64,000 nt of DNA from Gigantopelta aegis (lineage: Eukaryota > Mollusca > Gastropoda > Neomphalida > Peltospiridae), in the NCBI RefSeq assembly GCF_016097555.1, contig NC_054706.1:54334009-54398008 (forward strand). The letters are read 5' to 3'. Shown here piece by piece: positions 10,831 through 22,867 of this stretch. Below the pieces are notes generated by a model. It was not told where the DNA came from, made no database searches, and worked only from the letters and a program-made list of their open reading frames with translations. The first letter of the stretch is position 1, and each line of letters begins with the position of its first letter. The position numbers and the translations under genes were made by a program.

Positions 10831-11350
10831 GTCAGTGATATCATTTTACCTTACAACGCGTTGTTGATAAACGGGTCCAACCCATTTGCGATCGTTCGAT
10901 ACGTGTTAAAATAATTAAATCAATTAAATAAATCATATATATACATCCCGTTGTATTAATTGCTGAAATGAATGCCCAGATGTGTGTTTGTTGCTGAAAT
11001 AGAAAGGGAAGAAACAATTATATACATTGTGTATATTGGATATTTTATGCCAAATGCACTAGGCATATAAAACTTGTCTTATGATTAGGCCTAGGCCTAC
11101 TGGTTGCGTCGGCCATTTTGATTTGCAGTTTCGGCACCTAGCAAAACCATCATGTATTATTTTGACCAAAATTTCAAATTAACGACTTATTGCAAAATTG
11201 ACAAGCTTAAAAATAATCAATAAGAAGTTATGCGTTATTATCTTTTTTAACTGACAGTTTCCCAGTCCCCACTTGTGTGGATAAAAATGTCATAAAACCA
11301 GAATAGGCAACTTCTACTCTATTTGATTAAAATAAATCTCGGCCTATTTT
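10831..11350. other. AT-rich sequence, no feature seen
   Basis: No frame, SINE or inverted repeat could be recognised. Confidence 0.45.
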
Positions 11351-11357
11351 AAAGGGA

Positions 11358-11733
11358 CAGACCCTAGTTTTTAAACATTCAGGCATATTTTTCACCTAGA
11401 CTTTAGTTTCAACCCGTAAAAATAGACTGTGACTAAGTTTGGTTAATTTACAAACCTGTAACAAATTTGGATACAACAGAGTGAAACAAGTGAAATGCCC
11501 TAAAAATCGACTAACACGCAACTCCATAACCGTTACTTCTCAGGCGCACGTATGTTTTTGAAAATATGAAAAATGCATTTTGTGGTATTAGAAACACCAA
11601 GATGTCTAGAAACACTTCAGTTGTACGGGAATGGATAATCTAAAGTATAAAATATAAGTAATGTTCGATTGCAGTGATCATAAACGGCTCTAATAATGAT
11701 AAATATGCCTTAGTGTTTAAAAACTAGGATCTG
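11358..11733. mobile_element. MITE with CAGAYCCTAGTTTTTAAACA ends
   Basis: The left end CAGACCCTAGTTTTTAAACA and the inverted right end CAGATCCTAGTTTTTAAACA differ by one base and extend to about 28 bp. The 376-bp element has no coding capacity. The CAG/CTG termini suggest a hAT or CACTA-like source, but no exact target duplication remains. Confidence 0.8.
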
Positions 11734-12084
11734 AATGAACTACTTCTACTTCTATACTGGTTTTTCAGTTTGTGATAAAAAGAAATATACCTCTCGCTTA
11801 CACACAATAAAATTAGAACAAAAGAAAAAGTCTTATCTTTTTATTCACCCACCCCATACCCCGATTTTGTGGGCTGGGAGTTGTGGAAAGGTTTAACATT
11901 ATGACGTCATAGACAATGTACGGACCGTTAGCCCATCATCAGGGTTAGTTTTAAATATAATTATATAGTAATTATTATTGTTTTTGTACATCTTAAAATC
12001 TTTCTTCTTTTTACAGTGTTTCAAATTACTGTTTAAAATATTTTATTCTTTTTTTTGTGTTTCAAAGACAAGAAAACCTTTTGA

Positions 12085-13875
12085 TGTATCATTCAGCAAA
12101 AGAAGTCAACGGTGTGTACCCACAACCACTAAAGCACGTGTCAAAGGATGGTGTGCACCACCAAATAACATTCTACACAAACAATCAAGGGATTGTGTCC
12201 ACCCCAAAAACATTCAACATCAACAATCAAAGGATAGTGCACGACAAAAAATCATCCCATATCAACAATCAAAGGATGGGTGCACACCACAAACACATTC
12301 AACATTAACTATCAAAGGATGCTGCGTTCCCCCAAAACATGCAACATCAACAATGAAAGGATCGGTACTCACCTCAAAAAGATTCAACATCAACAAAGGA
12401 TGGTGTGTACCCCAAAACATATTTAACATAAAAAAGCAAAGAATGGGTGCGCACAAAAATATTCAATATCAATAAGCAAGCAATGGGTGCACTCCATAAA
12501 CATTCAACATAAAACAAAGGGTGGTGTACACCCAAAAACATTCAACATCAACAATCAAAGGAATGTGTGCACAAATCCAAATCATCAACATTAACAATCA
12601 AAGGATAGTGCGCACCCTTAAAATAATTTAATATCAATAATCAAAAGATGGGCGCGCACCCAAAAAACCCACATCCAACATCAACAATCAAAGGATGGTG
12701 TGCATCCCAAAGACATTCAACATCAACAATCAAAGGATTGTGCGCACTCCAAAAGACATCCAAACATCAACAATTAAAGGGAGGTGCACATCCAAAAACA
12801 AATGATACGTTACAACAAAAACATATTCAATATCAATACGCAAAAGATGGTGCACACTCCAAACACATGCAATATTAGCAATCAAAGGACGGTGCGCACC
12901 TGCCATTTTTATTTTTTTTATTCAATATCAATAACCAAACGATGGGGTGTACTCCATAAACAGCCAACATATTCAACAAAGGATGGTGTGAAAACATTCA
13001 ACATCAACAATCAAAGGATGGTGTGCACCCCAAATACATTCAACATTAACAAAGGATGATGTGCACCCCAAAAACATCAAAGGATGGTGCACACCTACAC
13101 AGACTATTCAATATCGTTAATCAAAAGATGGGGTGCACTCCATAAACATTTAACATCAACCAGGATGGTGCGCAACAAAACACATTCAACAGCAACAATC
13201 GAAGAATAGTGTGCAACCTATAACATAATTCAACATTAACAAAGGATGATGTGCACCCCAAAAACATTCAACATAAAATAAATCAAAGGATGGGTACACA
13301 CCGCAAAAACATTCAACATTAACAATCGAAGGATGGTGTGCAGCCCAAAAACATTCAACATAAAACAAATCAAAGGATGGGTACACACTGCAAACACATT
13401 CAACATTAACAATCAAAGGATGGTGCGCACCCACAAAAATGTTCAGTATCAATAAACAAACGATGGGGTGCACTCCATAAACATTCAGCATCAACAATCA
13501 AAGTATGGGTGCACACCCCAAACACATTCAACATCAACAATCAAAAGGTGGTGCACACCAAAAACACATTCAATATCAACAATCAACAGACGGTGCGCAC
13601 CGCAAACACAATCAACATTAACAATCAAACGATGGTGCGCACCCCCCCCCCCCCGAAAAAAAAAACCCACAAAAAAAACAACAACAACAAACTATTCAGT
13701 ATCAATAATAAAAGGTCGGTGCGCACTCCCAAACACAATCAACATTAACAATCAAAAGATGGTGCGCACCCCCAAAAAATATTCAATATCAATAAGCAAA
13801 TGATGGGGTGCACTCCATAAACTTTCAACATCAACAATCAAAGGATGGTGCGCATTCTCCCCCCCCCCCCTCCGC
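12085..13875. repeat. Degenerate minisatellite array, ~42-bp unit
   Basis: About 40 units follow the pattern TTCAACATCAACAATCAAAGG, then ATGGTGTGCACCCCAAAAACA. Many units centre on GGTGCGCACC, a perfect 10-bp palindrome, or GGTGTGCACC. Because 42 is a multiple of three, frames stay open for up to 165 codons as 14-residue peptide repeats (such as NINNQRMVRTPNTF) in two frames. Indels between units break every frame, so I do not call a gene. Poly-C runs lie at about 13640 and 13857. Confidence 0.9.
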
Positions 13876-14840
13876 AAAACAAAAAATTAAACACCAACAG
13901 TTAAAGGAGGATGCCCATCCCAATATTGCCAGGATTTTAAAAAATAAGTAAATGCTGAAAAAACTATATACTTTTATAACTGACGAGTTACACATAAGTT
14001 TGAAAAATATATGTGTGCGTCGACACCATAAAAATGTCCAGGACCCAATTTCACTAAACAAATTCGGTCGTCTTAAGACGGGGGCATAGGCTGCGGCGGG
14101 TATAGGTGTCCAAGGAAAATGTAGACAAAAGAATCAGTTTCGTCCATATTCGATCCCCTCACTCCAGATCCAGACCATGCTATGCCATTGTAAGAAAACT
14201 TGCTCTACAAATATTTAAACATAAAAGAATAAACTTGGAAGAATGGAAATTCATATACTACTACTTTAATTTCGTCTTTACGTATATATTTTTCAGTACC
14301 AACAGAGACCACCCATTGTACATAATAGCTTTTTATTTGCTTTGTCTGTACACTTATTATTTTTTTTTTTATTCAGGTGCCTGTGCAAGTAGGGGTCTAG
14401 ACTGGTGAACGAAGTCTCTAGGGGGTTCGGGTCATGCACACCCATAAATTATATTTAAAAAGACGAAAAATTTGGAGGCTTCGACCCCTAACTCGTTCCC
14501 GTCATCCCCGCCTGCCTTACTGTATTTGTGTACCCATATCTAATTTTATTACCCATATGGTCTACAATAAACGGTTAGATAAATGTATTATCCCACTCTT
14601 ATCTTTATGGCATGGACTATAATATAAATAATACATTGAAAACTGTTACAGTACACTTCTGACATCGCTACAGTTGCTATAGTAGCTGCAAGTCTGCGAC
14701 GGTTTGCTATGATATTGACATCATTCCGCGTCAATGTAATTGACATTGCTGAATGTTGTTAACCTTAATTGTAAAGCGATTACAATCATATTTAACGTTT
14801 GTTAGAAAGCACACTTTGTGGATAATAAATAAACATTCTT
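13876..14840. other. No gene recognised
   Basis: Short frames near 14106-14408 and 14434-14622 show no known motif and include low-complexity tyrosine- and phenylalanine-rich parts. I see no repeat borders. Confidence 0.4.
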
Positions 14841-14841
14841 A

Positions 14842-15008
14842 CACACCCGTTGGTGAGAACATCATTTGTTATTTTTTATAACACATACTTGTTCACATAT
14901 AGGCCCTATACGTGCGTTAACATTTTAAAGACATACGGCTGGCTGCTCCAGGTGATGGACATCTAATTGTGTAACCAATAATTCATGATGTTCTCACCAA
15001 CGGGTGAG
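14842..15008. mobile_element. TA-flanked MITE, CACCCGTTGGTGAGAACATCA ends
   Basis: The left end ACACCCGTTGGTGAGAACAT is mirrored by ATGTTCTCACCAACGGGTGA at the right. TA flanks both sides (14840-14841, 15009-15010). Length is 167 bp. Partial relatives lie at 32153-32290 and 61497-61590. TA targets and simple inverted ends suggest Tc1/mariner mobilisation. Confidence 0.8.
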
Positions 15009-15319
15009 TAAAAAAAAACGGTTTCTATATAGTAGTATTCAGAACAGAACTGAACTTATTTATATCTGGGGCTTACGAGGAACATAATCAAATATAGAAT
15101 TTGATCGTATACGGGTGTACACACACACACACACGCGTGTTGGTCAGATTTTATTATTTTTATGGCCCTAAAGTGAAGTGACACGGAACTATAAACGCGA
15201 CGGGATACCGACCAAAGGCTTAATAGCCAGGAAATGAGGAATGTATTGGGAGCATCTACACCGGGAAGGAGGGGGGGGGGGGGGGGGCAACATTGTCTGC
15301 CAGTCATGTTCTGGGGCGA

Positions 15320-15905
15320 AAGGAAAATATTTAAAATATATATTAAGGGTGCGCATGTCCTCCCGTAGTCTAATTTCTAATTTTTCTGTTACGCCAGTGA
15401 TGCCCACAATAGATTAAATATCACACTAATTGAACAGAGGACTTGTTTTGTTTGTAATAGTCAAGCTGTGGAAGATGAAAAACATTTTATTTTAGACTGT
15501 CCTATTTATTATGTTGAAAGGCAACAACTATTTGATAAGCTAAACTCCTTTTCCGACTTCTCTACTCTAAATAGCAATTTACAGTTTATATTTATTATGT
15601 CATACAATAATGGTGACATTGAAATTCTTAACCATGTATTAACATTTATTGACGGCTGTATTTCTAAACGTAAAGTTCTTGTTCCAGCTATCAGCGGGGC
15701 AGTAATTTAATTATTTCCAAGTACTTTAACCATTTATTTTTATAATATACTTTATTCCTACAAATATGATACAAATTCTGTTTCTCCGTCTGGCATGTAC
15801 ATTAATATTATTATTATTATTGTTATTGTTGTTATTGATGTTGTATGTTTGTTTTTATCTCTTTGCCGACACCAGCTTCTTTGGTAATATGCAATAAACT
15901 GAATA
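15320..15905 (+). mobile_element. 3' end of a non-LTR retrotransposon (LINE)
   Basis: The frame to 15710 gives the C-terminal cysteine-histidine motif of many LINE reverse-transcriptase proteins: CFVCNSQAVEDEKHFILDCP, i.e. CxxC-x(8)-H-x(4)-C. A 3' untranslated part follows, ending AATAAACTGAATAGAATTGA. The 5' part and the whole reverse-transcriptase domain are missing, as expected for a 5'-truncated insertion. Confidence 0.75.
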
Positions 15906-15980
15906 GAATTGAATTGTATTATTTAAAACGCTAGTATAAATTTTGTTATGGGTAAATACGGTATCAAGTATGACACACTA

Positions 15981-16029
15981 GCCCGAGTACTCTGACTGTA
16001 AGAGAGCTAGACGGACAGAGTACTCGGGC
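15981..16029. mobile_element. 49-bp miniature of the GCCCGAGTACTC MITE family
   Basis: GCCCGAGTACTCTG and its perfect inverse CAGAGTACTCGGGC bound a 49-bp element with TA on both sides (15979-15980, 16030-16031). The 660-bp copy at 31421-32080 has the same ends and TA target. It lies 95 bp upstream of the dehydrogenase start codon. Confidence 0.85.
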
Positions 16030-16123
16030 TACAGTGCAGACATGACCTGGTCGACCCGGATAATCTAGTTGGGTCAGGAAACTGGGTCTGAACATTATCG
16101 TTCTTATGCTATCAGTTGCAAAG

Positions 16124-19100
16124 ATGTCGTCCTCTGTTCCCGCGACAATGAAAGCTCTCGTGAAGGAGAAAGAGAGCGAGTCTTACATATACAAGGAAAT
16201 CCCCGTACCCGACCCTCAGGAGGACGAAGTGTTGATTCGAGTGGACTGTGTTGCGATCTGTGGCTCCGACATAAACCTGTACAAGTGGAACGACATCGCA
16301 CGGGTAATCGCGTCAATTCCATTCGTTCCGGGACACGAGTGCGCGGGTACCGTGGTCAAATGCGGGCCTAAAGCAAGTCTACCTTTGGGGTCAAAAGTGG
16401 GAGTCGAGAATCACTTTTTTTGCGGTTCGTGTTACCAGTGCAAGTTCGACAACCCTGCAATATGCCGCAACATGGGACAGTTCGGTCATGGGAAACTGAC
16501 ACAACACGGGGGCTGTTCGGAGTACTCGATCGTGCAACAAAAGTACCTGTATCAGTTGAAAAGAGACCTGAGTAAGTCTAGTTTTGAATGTTGTTTTTTT
16601 CTCTCTTTTTTTTTCTACTCATTATACATGTTGAACTAGAATACAAAATTTAGGGGCAGATGCTGAATTGTCCTAGGAAGGTGGTGCAACTTAAGGGCAC
16701 TTATAAAATACTTCGGCGGAAGTCGACACCTATAGGTAGGGCCTACTCATGACAGGCATGCGTTCCAGCAGGTTGCTCAGAATGTGCACATAAAACCCTT
16801 TGACCTGACCTGACCTGACCTGACCTGACCTAATGTTCCAAGGTACACTACAGTAATATGAATTTTATTTAAAAAATAAAATACACACCAGTAGTTTCCG
16901 AAGTACGTACTCACCCTCTCCCTCTCTCTCTCTCTCTCTAATAACTATAGGGTCAGCGGCGTTAGGTTATCACCGTCTCCCACCTGAATTTTCTGCGTTC
17001 AATGGGGTGCGCAACTGCTCCCCTAGTGCTGGAGCAAAACTTCAAATTGAGGCAAATATTACTCAGATATTCGGGCAAAATATGCTAGCCAGAGACCTTT
17101 TTACCATCTATTCCAAAATTAGATGTAATCCATGTTTAAAAACAAAACAAAAAAAACAACCCTGATGATTCGTTTGCAGTTTGGTAGTAATGCGAATATG
17201 AATAAATGAAGAGTTTAAGCGCAAAACGCGATATATCCATTTTTGATTTTCAGTAAAAATAAATTTTTTAATTGGCGTATATCGCGTTTTGATAAATAAT
17301 AATTAAAAAAACCCCAAAAAACCCCCGGGATTTACCCAATACAATTTCATAAGAATCAATCACGTTTTGCTGCAAATCAGCAGGCCTACGATTAGCCCGT
17401 ACTGACATACAATAATGGCTTTAACTAAAAACTAGAAAGAAAATGGTTTATATCGCGTTTGCGCCTGAACTCTTCAAATGTTGTCATCCAGATTCGGGCA
17501 TTTTCGTTTAATTCTGCCCAACCCCACCCCCTACAAAAATGGGAGCCCATACGCCTATGCATCCCAGAATCCTTTGAATTGCAGTTGTTTTTCAAAACAT
17601 GTTTAAACATTTAAAACAAAATAAATTAACAATGTGAAGAAAAAGGTTTAAGATGATGAACTAAAGTATAGTACCTTTAAGTAAGTATATATAACTGCGA
17701 TAGATACTCACCTCAGGTCTGTACCCAGACCTCAGTAACTGGGAGGGAGGTGTGTGTGTGTGGGGGTGGGGGGACAATAAAAAAAAGGTGATTCGGACAT
17801 TAATGTATAATATTATGATCTTTATCCGGACAAACTAGGCATCTTTAAACTTAAAAAGAGCTACCTTTTTCATAAGCAACATCCCCCACCCCACCCCACC
17901 CCACCCCACCCACCCCACCCCACCCACTGGGCACGCTCCTACATCTGGGCTTAAATGGCTCCTGTCATATATACCAAGTGAGGACCGTGTGAACGATATA
18001 TATGAAGTGGGTGCAAAGGCAGATCCAAGGACATGTTCCCTGAGCTCCCCATCTACAAAATTAAATAGCCCTATTTAATCAATTTCATTTAAGTGCCCTT
18101 TTCAGAGAGTTGGTTCATGTACCCATTTGTCCTTGGTCACTTCCCTAAAATATTTCCTGGGTGGGGTACATCCATAAAAGGATGGGTGGATGGGGCCACA
18201 AACACATTTTAAAATAACAGAACCAAAAAGAAGAAGAAAAAATATGTTTTAGGCATCAAGTGGGAAAGCGCAAATTTTATGGGCAGATGCTGAATTTCTC
18301 TAGAAAGGTGGTGCAACCTTAAAAAGGGCAGTTCTTAAATATTCCAAAGTACACCAATAGCAGTAACATTTATTTTAACTCCGCGATTCTAGCGGCCATG
18401 CAAAGTGTAATGTCAGTAAGATGTGGTTTTGATCGGATTGATTAGTATTGCAACACGTGATAGGCAATACGTATAGACTAATAGGGCCTCCAAGAGTCCA
18501 AAATATTGGACTCGAGTACTCGAGGGTCAAATTTGACCCGGACCCAAGTACCCTACACTTACGCTAGATGATAATGAGACTAAGGAATAAAGTAAAATAG
18601 CAATGCTGTTAGATCTACTGGTAGACCAGTAGAGCTAATTTTAATCAGACTGTAAATGAGAGTGACCTTCCTTAAACGAGTACTCGAGTCCAGTGAACGG
18701 ACACAAGTCTTGCTCGACTCGGCCCGTGTCCGAGTACTAGAGTACTTGTGAAGACCCTATAGGCTAGCATCGTGTATCTAAACTCATAGGGTTAATATAC
18801 ACATATATAAAATAGGACATGTATATAGTTCACATAATGTTATATTTTACAGCCCCTGAAGAAATAGCCATGCTTGAGCCACTGGGGGTGTCCCACAATG
18901 CTATTGAGAAGCTAGAAGTAAAAGACGAAGAGGTTTTAGTCATAGGCTGTGGACCAGTCGGCCTGCTGGCTCAAGCGGTAGCGAAAGCTCTTGGTGCCAA
19001 AAGGTGATTTTTATGTTATATGCACTGGCCTAGGAAGGGGGGAGGTGGGGGGGGGGGCAAGGGGCATATGCCCCCCACTTTTCAGATATTTTGCTTTATA

Positions 19101-21296
19101 TTTGCTTTATAATAGTGTAAAAGTGTGTAAATATAACAGTGTGTGGTATGTGCTATCCTGTATGTGGGATGATGCATATAAAAAATATCCCTTGCTACTG
19201 ATGAAAAAATGTAGCCCTTGCTACTAATGGAAAAATGTAGCGAGTTTTCTCTCTAAGGTCATATGTCAAAATTACCAAATGTTTGACACCCAATGGCCAA
19301 TTATTAACAAATAAATGTGCTCTAGTGTTGTTGTTAAACAAAACAAACTTTAACTTTATACACTATGTCTAGTTGTATGTATTTCTTCAATAATTAAACA
19401 AAAAATATTAAAAAGTTGTTGTTTTATCCTCAGACATTATTTTTCAGAGTGATCGGTGCTGATATCGACGAGACCCGACTTGAACTGGCTAAGAAGATGG
19501 GTGCCGATATTATCGTTAACACCATGAAAGAAAACCTCAAAGAAGTTAGTTCTTACTACGAACCTTAAATAAAACTGTTGAATGATATATTCCATTCTAT
19601 TAAATGTATGTTTGAAAGTGTCTCCACGATCGATGTTGCATTTAATATACATGTTTGTGCCTTATTATGTATATAGGCCTACAATCATTGACTAGCAGGT
19701 GTTTAATTACCATCTATGCTTTCATTGTTCTAATGAAAGATGTACACTTTTATCACCTTTAAAACACAATTACGTTTTGTTAACAGAGAGTACTTAAGTA
19801 TAATCAATTGTAAGAATAGCATCTTCACTCGTTCATCTGCTAATACCATTATATTTATATTTAAAACGAGGCCAATATGAAAATGTTCAAACAATAATAA
19901 ATGTTTTAAAAAGTATTTCAGTCTCATTATAATTTTGGATATAAACATTATTAATGCTTCTCGTGGTTAGAACTCTCTGGCGAAGTCAGATATTATGCCC
20001 ACGACAGGCGTGCTTGGATAGGTTTTTTTCCATATGAAAGCATGTCGAAAATTAATTACTGATTTTAAATGGATTAGGGCTGTTACCGAATTAATCATGT
20101 ATTTGTTATTTTATACGTAGATGGTGCACGCACACGCATGTACACACACACATACACACACACACAGACAGACAGACAGACACAAATACACACCCTTTAT
20201 ATTCACATGTCGCCCAATTTAAAATCCTGGTGGGTCGATTCTGGTATAGCTATTAACGCATGTATATTCTGTTATTTTAGTTTGTGATGAAACACACAGA
20301 CGGACTGGGTATTGGTAGAATATGTGAGTGCAGTGGAGCTCCCACCATGGTGAATTCCTCCTTTGGAATGCTCAGAAAAGGTGGTCATATCGTAATGGTG
20401 GGATTACCCAAGGAACCGCTTCATGTGGAAAACGTCCTGCAGGATGTTGGTATGACAATATTTTTGTTCTTAAATGACCCTGATTCTTTTTAAAATAATA
20501 CGAGTCTGCCAGGGCCGATATTTTCGAATCCATCTTAGCGCTACGAAATCGTAAAACCATTGTAGGTTATGACGTCAATATCTGTTGCAGTCAACTCAGA
20601 TCTCTTATAAAAAAATAAAAATAAAATGTTTCTTACTTATCCATTTCAGAGGACACTGTGTTATCCATTATATCTTACAGCGATATCCCACCTATGTTGA
20701 AGGTCGATATAAACAAAAAGATATCTAATGAAATTAACACTATTGAAGCTTATTTCTGTCTATGAGGTATTTAGAGCTGTAAGTAAGTTTTAGTTTAAAC
20801 GTTTCCCCCCCCCCCCCCCCCCCCGCTATTCATGCTGCTGTATTGACTTTGATGTGTTTTTTTGAAAGTTTAATCGTAAATTCCTGGAAAATATATCCTA
20901 GAAACACACTCGCGTAATTTTCAGTCATTCATTATTTTTTTCATTTTAATTAGACAAATTTTTAGTGTAGTTTTGATCGATATGAGGTTGTTTTAGCATA
21001 GAGTATACACGGTGATAAGGCTACTTCCATTGGAGATAATCGCGAAAATAAATAAGTGTCATAATCATTGTCATTTTGGTGTTTCTTTTGTAGTTTTCAA
21101 GTCACTGACGCTAAAGACTGTGCACGGTCGACAAATTTACCACACTTGGAGTGAAGTCGAGAATCTAGTGGCCGACAAGAAGATAGATGTTAACAAAATC
21201 ATTTCCCACAAATTTCAAATGTCTCATTTTGAAGAGGCATTTTCTGCTTTATTTAGTGGAAAAGCTTGCAAAATTGTCATATATCCCTCAGCCTGA
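16124..21296 (+). CDS. Zinc-dependent MDR dehydrogenase, L-threonine 3-dehydrogenase-like
   Basis: Five exons, 16124-16571, 18853-19003, 19448-19544, 20281-20449 and 21094-21296, join in frame with GT-AG borders to 355 residues. Catalytic zinc ligands: Cys46 (AICGSD), His71-Glu72 (GHE) and Glu158 (LEPLG). Structural zinc: Cys100, 103, 106 and 114. The Rossmann fold has GCGPVG at 181-186 and an acidic Asp205 after the second strand, which predicts NAD over NADP. The family oxidises secondary alcohols; MDR threonine dehydrogenase makes 2-amino-3-ketobutyrate in threonine breakdown. Residues 298-307 (TVHGRQIYHT) and the overall spacing resemble bacterial Tdh more than sorbitol dehydrogenase. Cytosolic location is inferred: I see no targeting peptide. 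ATG 16124 has A at -3 and is preferred over the in-frame ATG at 16106, which has C at -3. Substrate is not proven; a polyol or butanediol is possible. Confidence 0.9.
16725..16832 (+). repeat. SINE-like type D with (TGACC)n tail
   Basis: CATGACAGGCATGCG, GTGCACATAAAACCC and six to seven TGACC repeats at 16799-16830 match, inverted, the repeat at 8458-8665. It lies in intron 1 of the dehydrogenase gene. Confidence 0.65.
17018..17610 (+). repeat. Older dispersed repeat, copy A, broken by a MITE
   Basis: GCTGGAGCAAAACTTCAAATT, GATGATTCGTTTGCAGTTTGG, then (after the insertion) AAATGTTGTCATCCAGATTC and AAATGGGAGCCCATACG match the copy at 26725-27320 in the same order. The break falls at almost the same point as the SINE insertion in the other copy. 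Confidence 0.75.
17208..17475. mobile_element. 268-bp MITE, GAAGAGTT ends, AAAT duplication
   Basis: The left end GAAGAGTTTAAGCGCAAAAC and the inverted right end GAAGAGTTCAGGCGCAAACG continue for about 35 bp with few differences, including CGCGATATA. AAAT flanks both sides (17204-17207, 17476-17479). Removing it restores the order seen in the related copy at 26725-27320. Confidence 0.85.
17755..17935. repeat. Low-complexity G-rich and (CCCAC)n tracts
   Basis: GTGTGTGTGGGGGTGGGGGG lies at about 17752-17773 and a run of ACCCC units at 17886-17930, both in intron 1 of the dehydrogenase. Confidence 0.8.
18484..18757. mobile_element. TA-flanked MITE with CTCGAGTACTCGAG palindrome
   Basis: Ends GGGCCTCC and, inverted, GGGTCTTC sit next to TA on both sides (18482-18483, 18758-18759). 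Inside are several GAGTACTCGAG-like strings, including a perfect 14-bp palindrome near 18512. The strings lie as inverted pairs left and right, so the 274-bp element can fold back. It is in intron 1 of the dehydrogenase. Confidence 0.65.
19135..19350 (+). repeat. SINE, tail A, 5' truncated
   Basis: Body (GTGCTATCCTGTATGTGGGA) and tail A (TGCTCTAGTGTTGTTGTTAA, ACAAAACAAAC) are present. CCCTTGCTACT-GATGAAAAAATGTAGC is partly duplicated inside. Lies in intron 2 of the dehydrogenase. Confidence 0.8.
20129..20184. repeat. (CA)n and (CAGA)n microsatellite
   Basis: Alternating CA units are followed by four CAGA units within intron 3 of the dehydrogenase. Confidence 0.9.
20805..20824. repeat. Poly-C run of about 20
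   Basis: A homopolymer C tract in the last intron of the dehydrogenase; similar G or C runs recur throughout the window. Confidence 0.9.
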
Positions 21297-21629
21297 ATTT
21301 CTCAGATTACAAGGATCGTGAAATCGATATATACATATCTGTAAAATACATATTATACGTCCATATAAACAGGGTATTTGAATATATTTCTTGACTTGGC
21401 AAATGTCCTTGTAGCACATGTAGCACGTGCTACGGCTCCCGCACTTCAGGGGGTCCTGTGGTGATATGTACATTTACCCCCCCCCCCCAAGGTAATTTTC
21501 CCCCTCTCCCCGAGGGGGTTGCAAAATACATATCCTTGGAAGGGGCCTCGCTGTTATTTGTGCTACATGCCCCGCGGATCCTTAAACCTGCTCTAAGTGA
21601 CATCGCGTATGTTAAAGATTTTTATTTAA

Positions 21630-21831
21630 CAGGGGCGTAGGCTGGGGGGTTTCGGACGAACCCCCCCCTCTTCCCGCTGAAGCAAATAGTCCGCTTTCAG
21701 AACTAAAACATATGGGTTTATACATAATATGGACTGTCTGGTGGTGCAAAAACAAAATAGAAAAAGGGTCCACTTGGTTCATATTCGAAACCCCCCAGGT
21801 CAAGCTCACACTACGCCCCTGTTTAAATTGC
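21630..21831. mobile_element. hAT-like MITE, CAGGGGCGTAG ends, TTTAA duplication
   Basis: CAGGGGCGTAG at the left and CTACGCCCCTG at the right are perfect inverses. TTTAA flanks both sides (21625-21629, 21832-21836). The 202-bp element has GGGGGGTTTCG and CGAAACCCCCC as further inverted blocks. Confidence 0.85.
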
Positions 21832-21836
21832 ATTCA

Positions 21837-22690
21837 TTTCAATGTTAAATTAATATAAAAGGTTATTTCATTGTAATTATTGGTTGTGGCGCATGGGTTT
21901 TGTTGTTTGTTTGCTTGTTTGTTTTAACACAATAAACAACTCTTTGTTGTTTTATCTGTAAAATAATAAAGAAAAACTTATCGTATATCGACAAAAAGGA
22001 GGATTTCTTGAGAGAAAAAAACTGGCTTAAGTAATAAATATAATAATAAACTTGATACCAGTTACTTTAAAGTATTGGTCGCTTATAAAACAATGTTTAA
22101 TTTCTCACTCGATAAAGCTCATATGAAGTGAACATTAATTCGCATAAAACATAAGCTTGATAATAACTTGTGATTTGTTATCAGGACACACCAATTGTAC
22201 AAATATCAATATAACATACAACATTGCTTTACATGCATTGTAATATCGTGTAGATGTGTAACAATTATTCAAATATTATCGAACTTTTGAATGAAACAGT
22301 TTCAGTGACTGCGAATCTTTTCTTTTTTTTCTTCTTTTTTTTAAACATTAACAGTTTCCTTTCCAGTTTTACAACTGTCTGTTTTGGGTGGTGGGGGATG
22401 GGAGTGGCTGCAACATAATTCAAAGGAATTTGAGTTGTAATTGAACCAAATAATTAAATAAGTAACAGAGTCATTTTCAAACTGTTCGTACGCCAGTTGA
22501 TAATGTATGGTATGTAACGTATTTTGTACTTTTCTTTTTACATGCACATTACGCCAATGCTTTTTAAAGTAGACAAAATAAGATGTGGTAATAGTAAGGC
22601 GTAATTGTTTTTGTTGTGGTGTTGTTGGGGTTTTTTTTGGGGGGGGGGTTTGGATTTTTTTTGGGGGGGAGAGGGGTTATCTATAGTGCC
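21837..22690. other. Dehydrogenase 3' flank, no feature seen
   Basis: AT-rich sequence with candidate poly-A signals (AATAAA at about 21931 and 21963) that might end the dehydrogenase transcript. G runs at 22625-22675. Confidence 0.4.
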
Positions 22691-22795
22691 AATATTTCGT
22701 TAATATATGTCAAAACCGACAATTATTTCGTTAATATATATGTCAAAACCGACGATTATTTCGTTAATATATATGTTAAAACCGACGATAACCAT
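22691..22795. repeat. Three-copy minisatellite, ~33-bp unit
   Basis: ATTTCGTTAATATATATGTC followed by AAAACCGACGATT is repeated three times with small length changes. Confidence 0.9.
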
Positions 22796-22867
22796 ACGCT
22801 TTATGAATCGTCCATTCGTTTTTCTATGAACTACATTAAAACAATACGGTGTCCAAATTTCTCCTTG

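Noticed and set aside
11978-12475. 165-codon open frame
   Set aside because: It runs from unrelated AT-rich DNA into the 42-bp array, which keeps frames open by its period. No start context, exon structure or domain supports it.
16106-16123. Upstream start codon for the dehydrogenase
   Set aside because: The ATG at 16106 is in frame but has a poor context; the ATG at 16124 has A at -3 and G at -1 and fits the family length.
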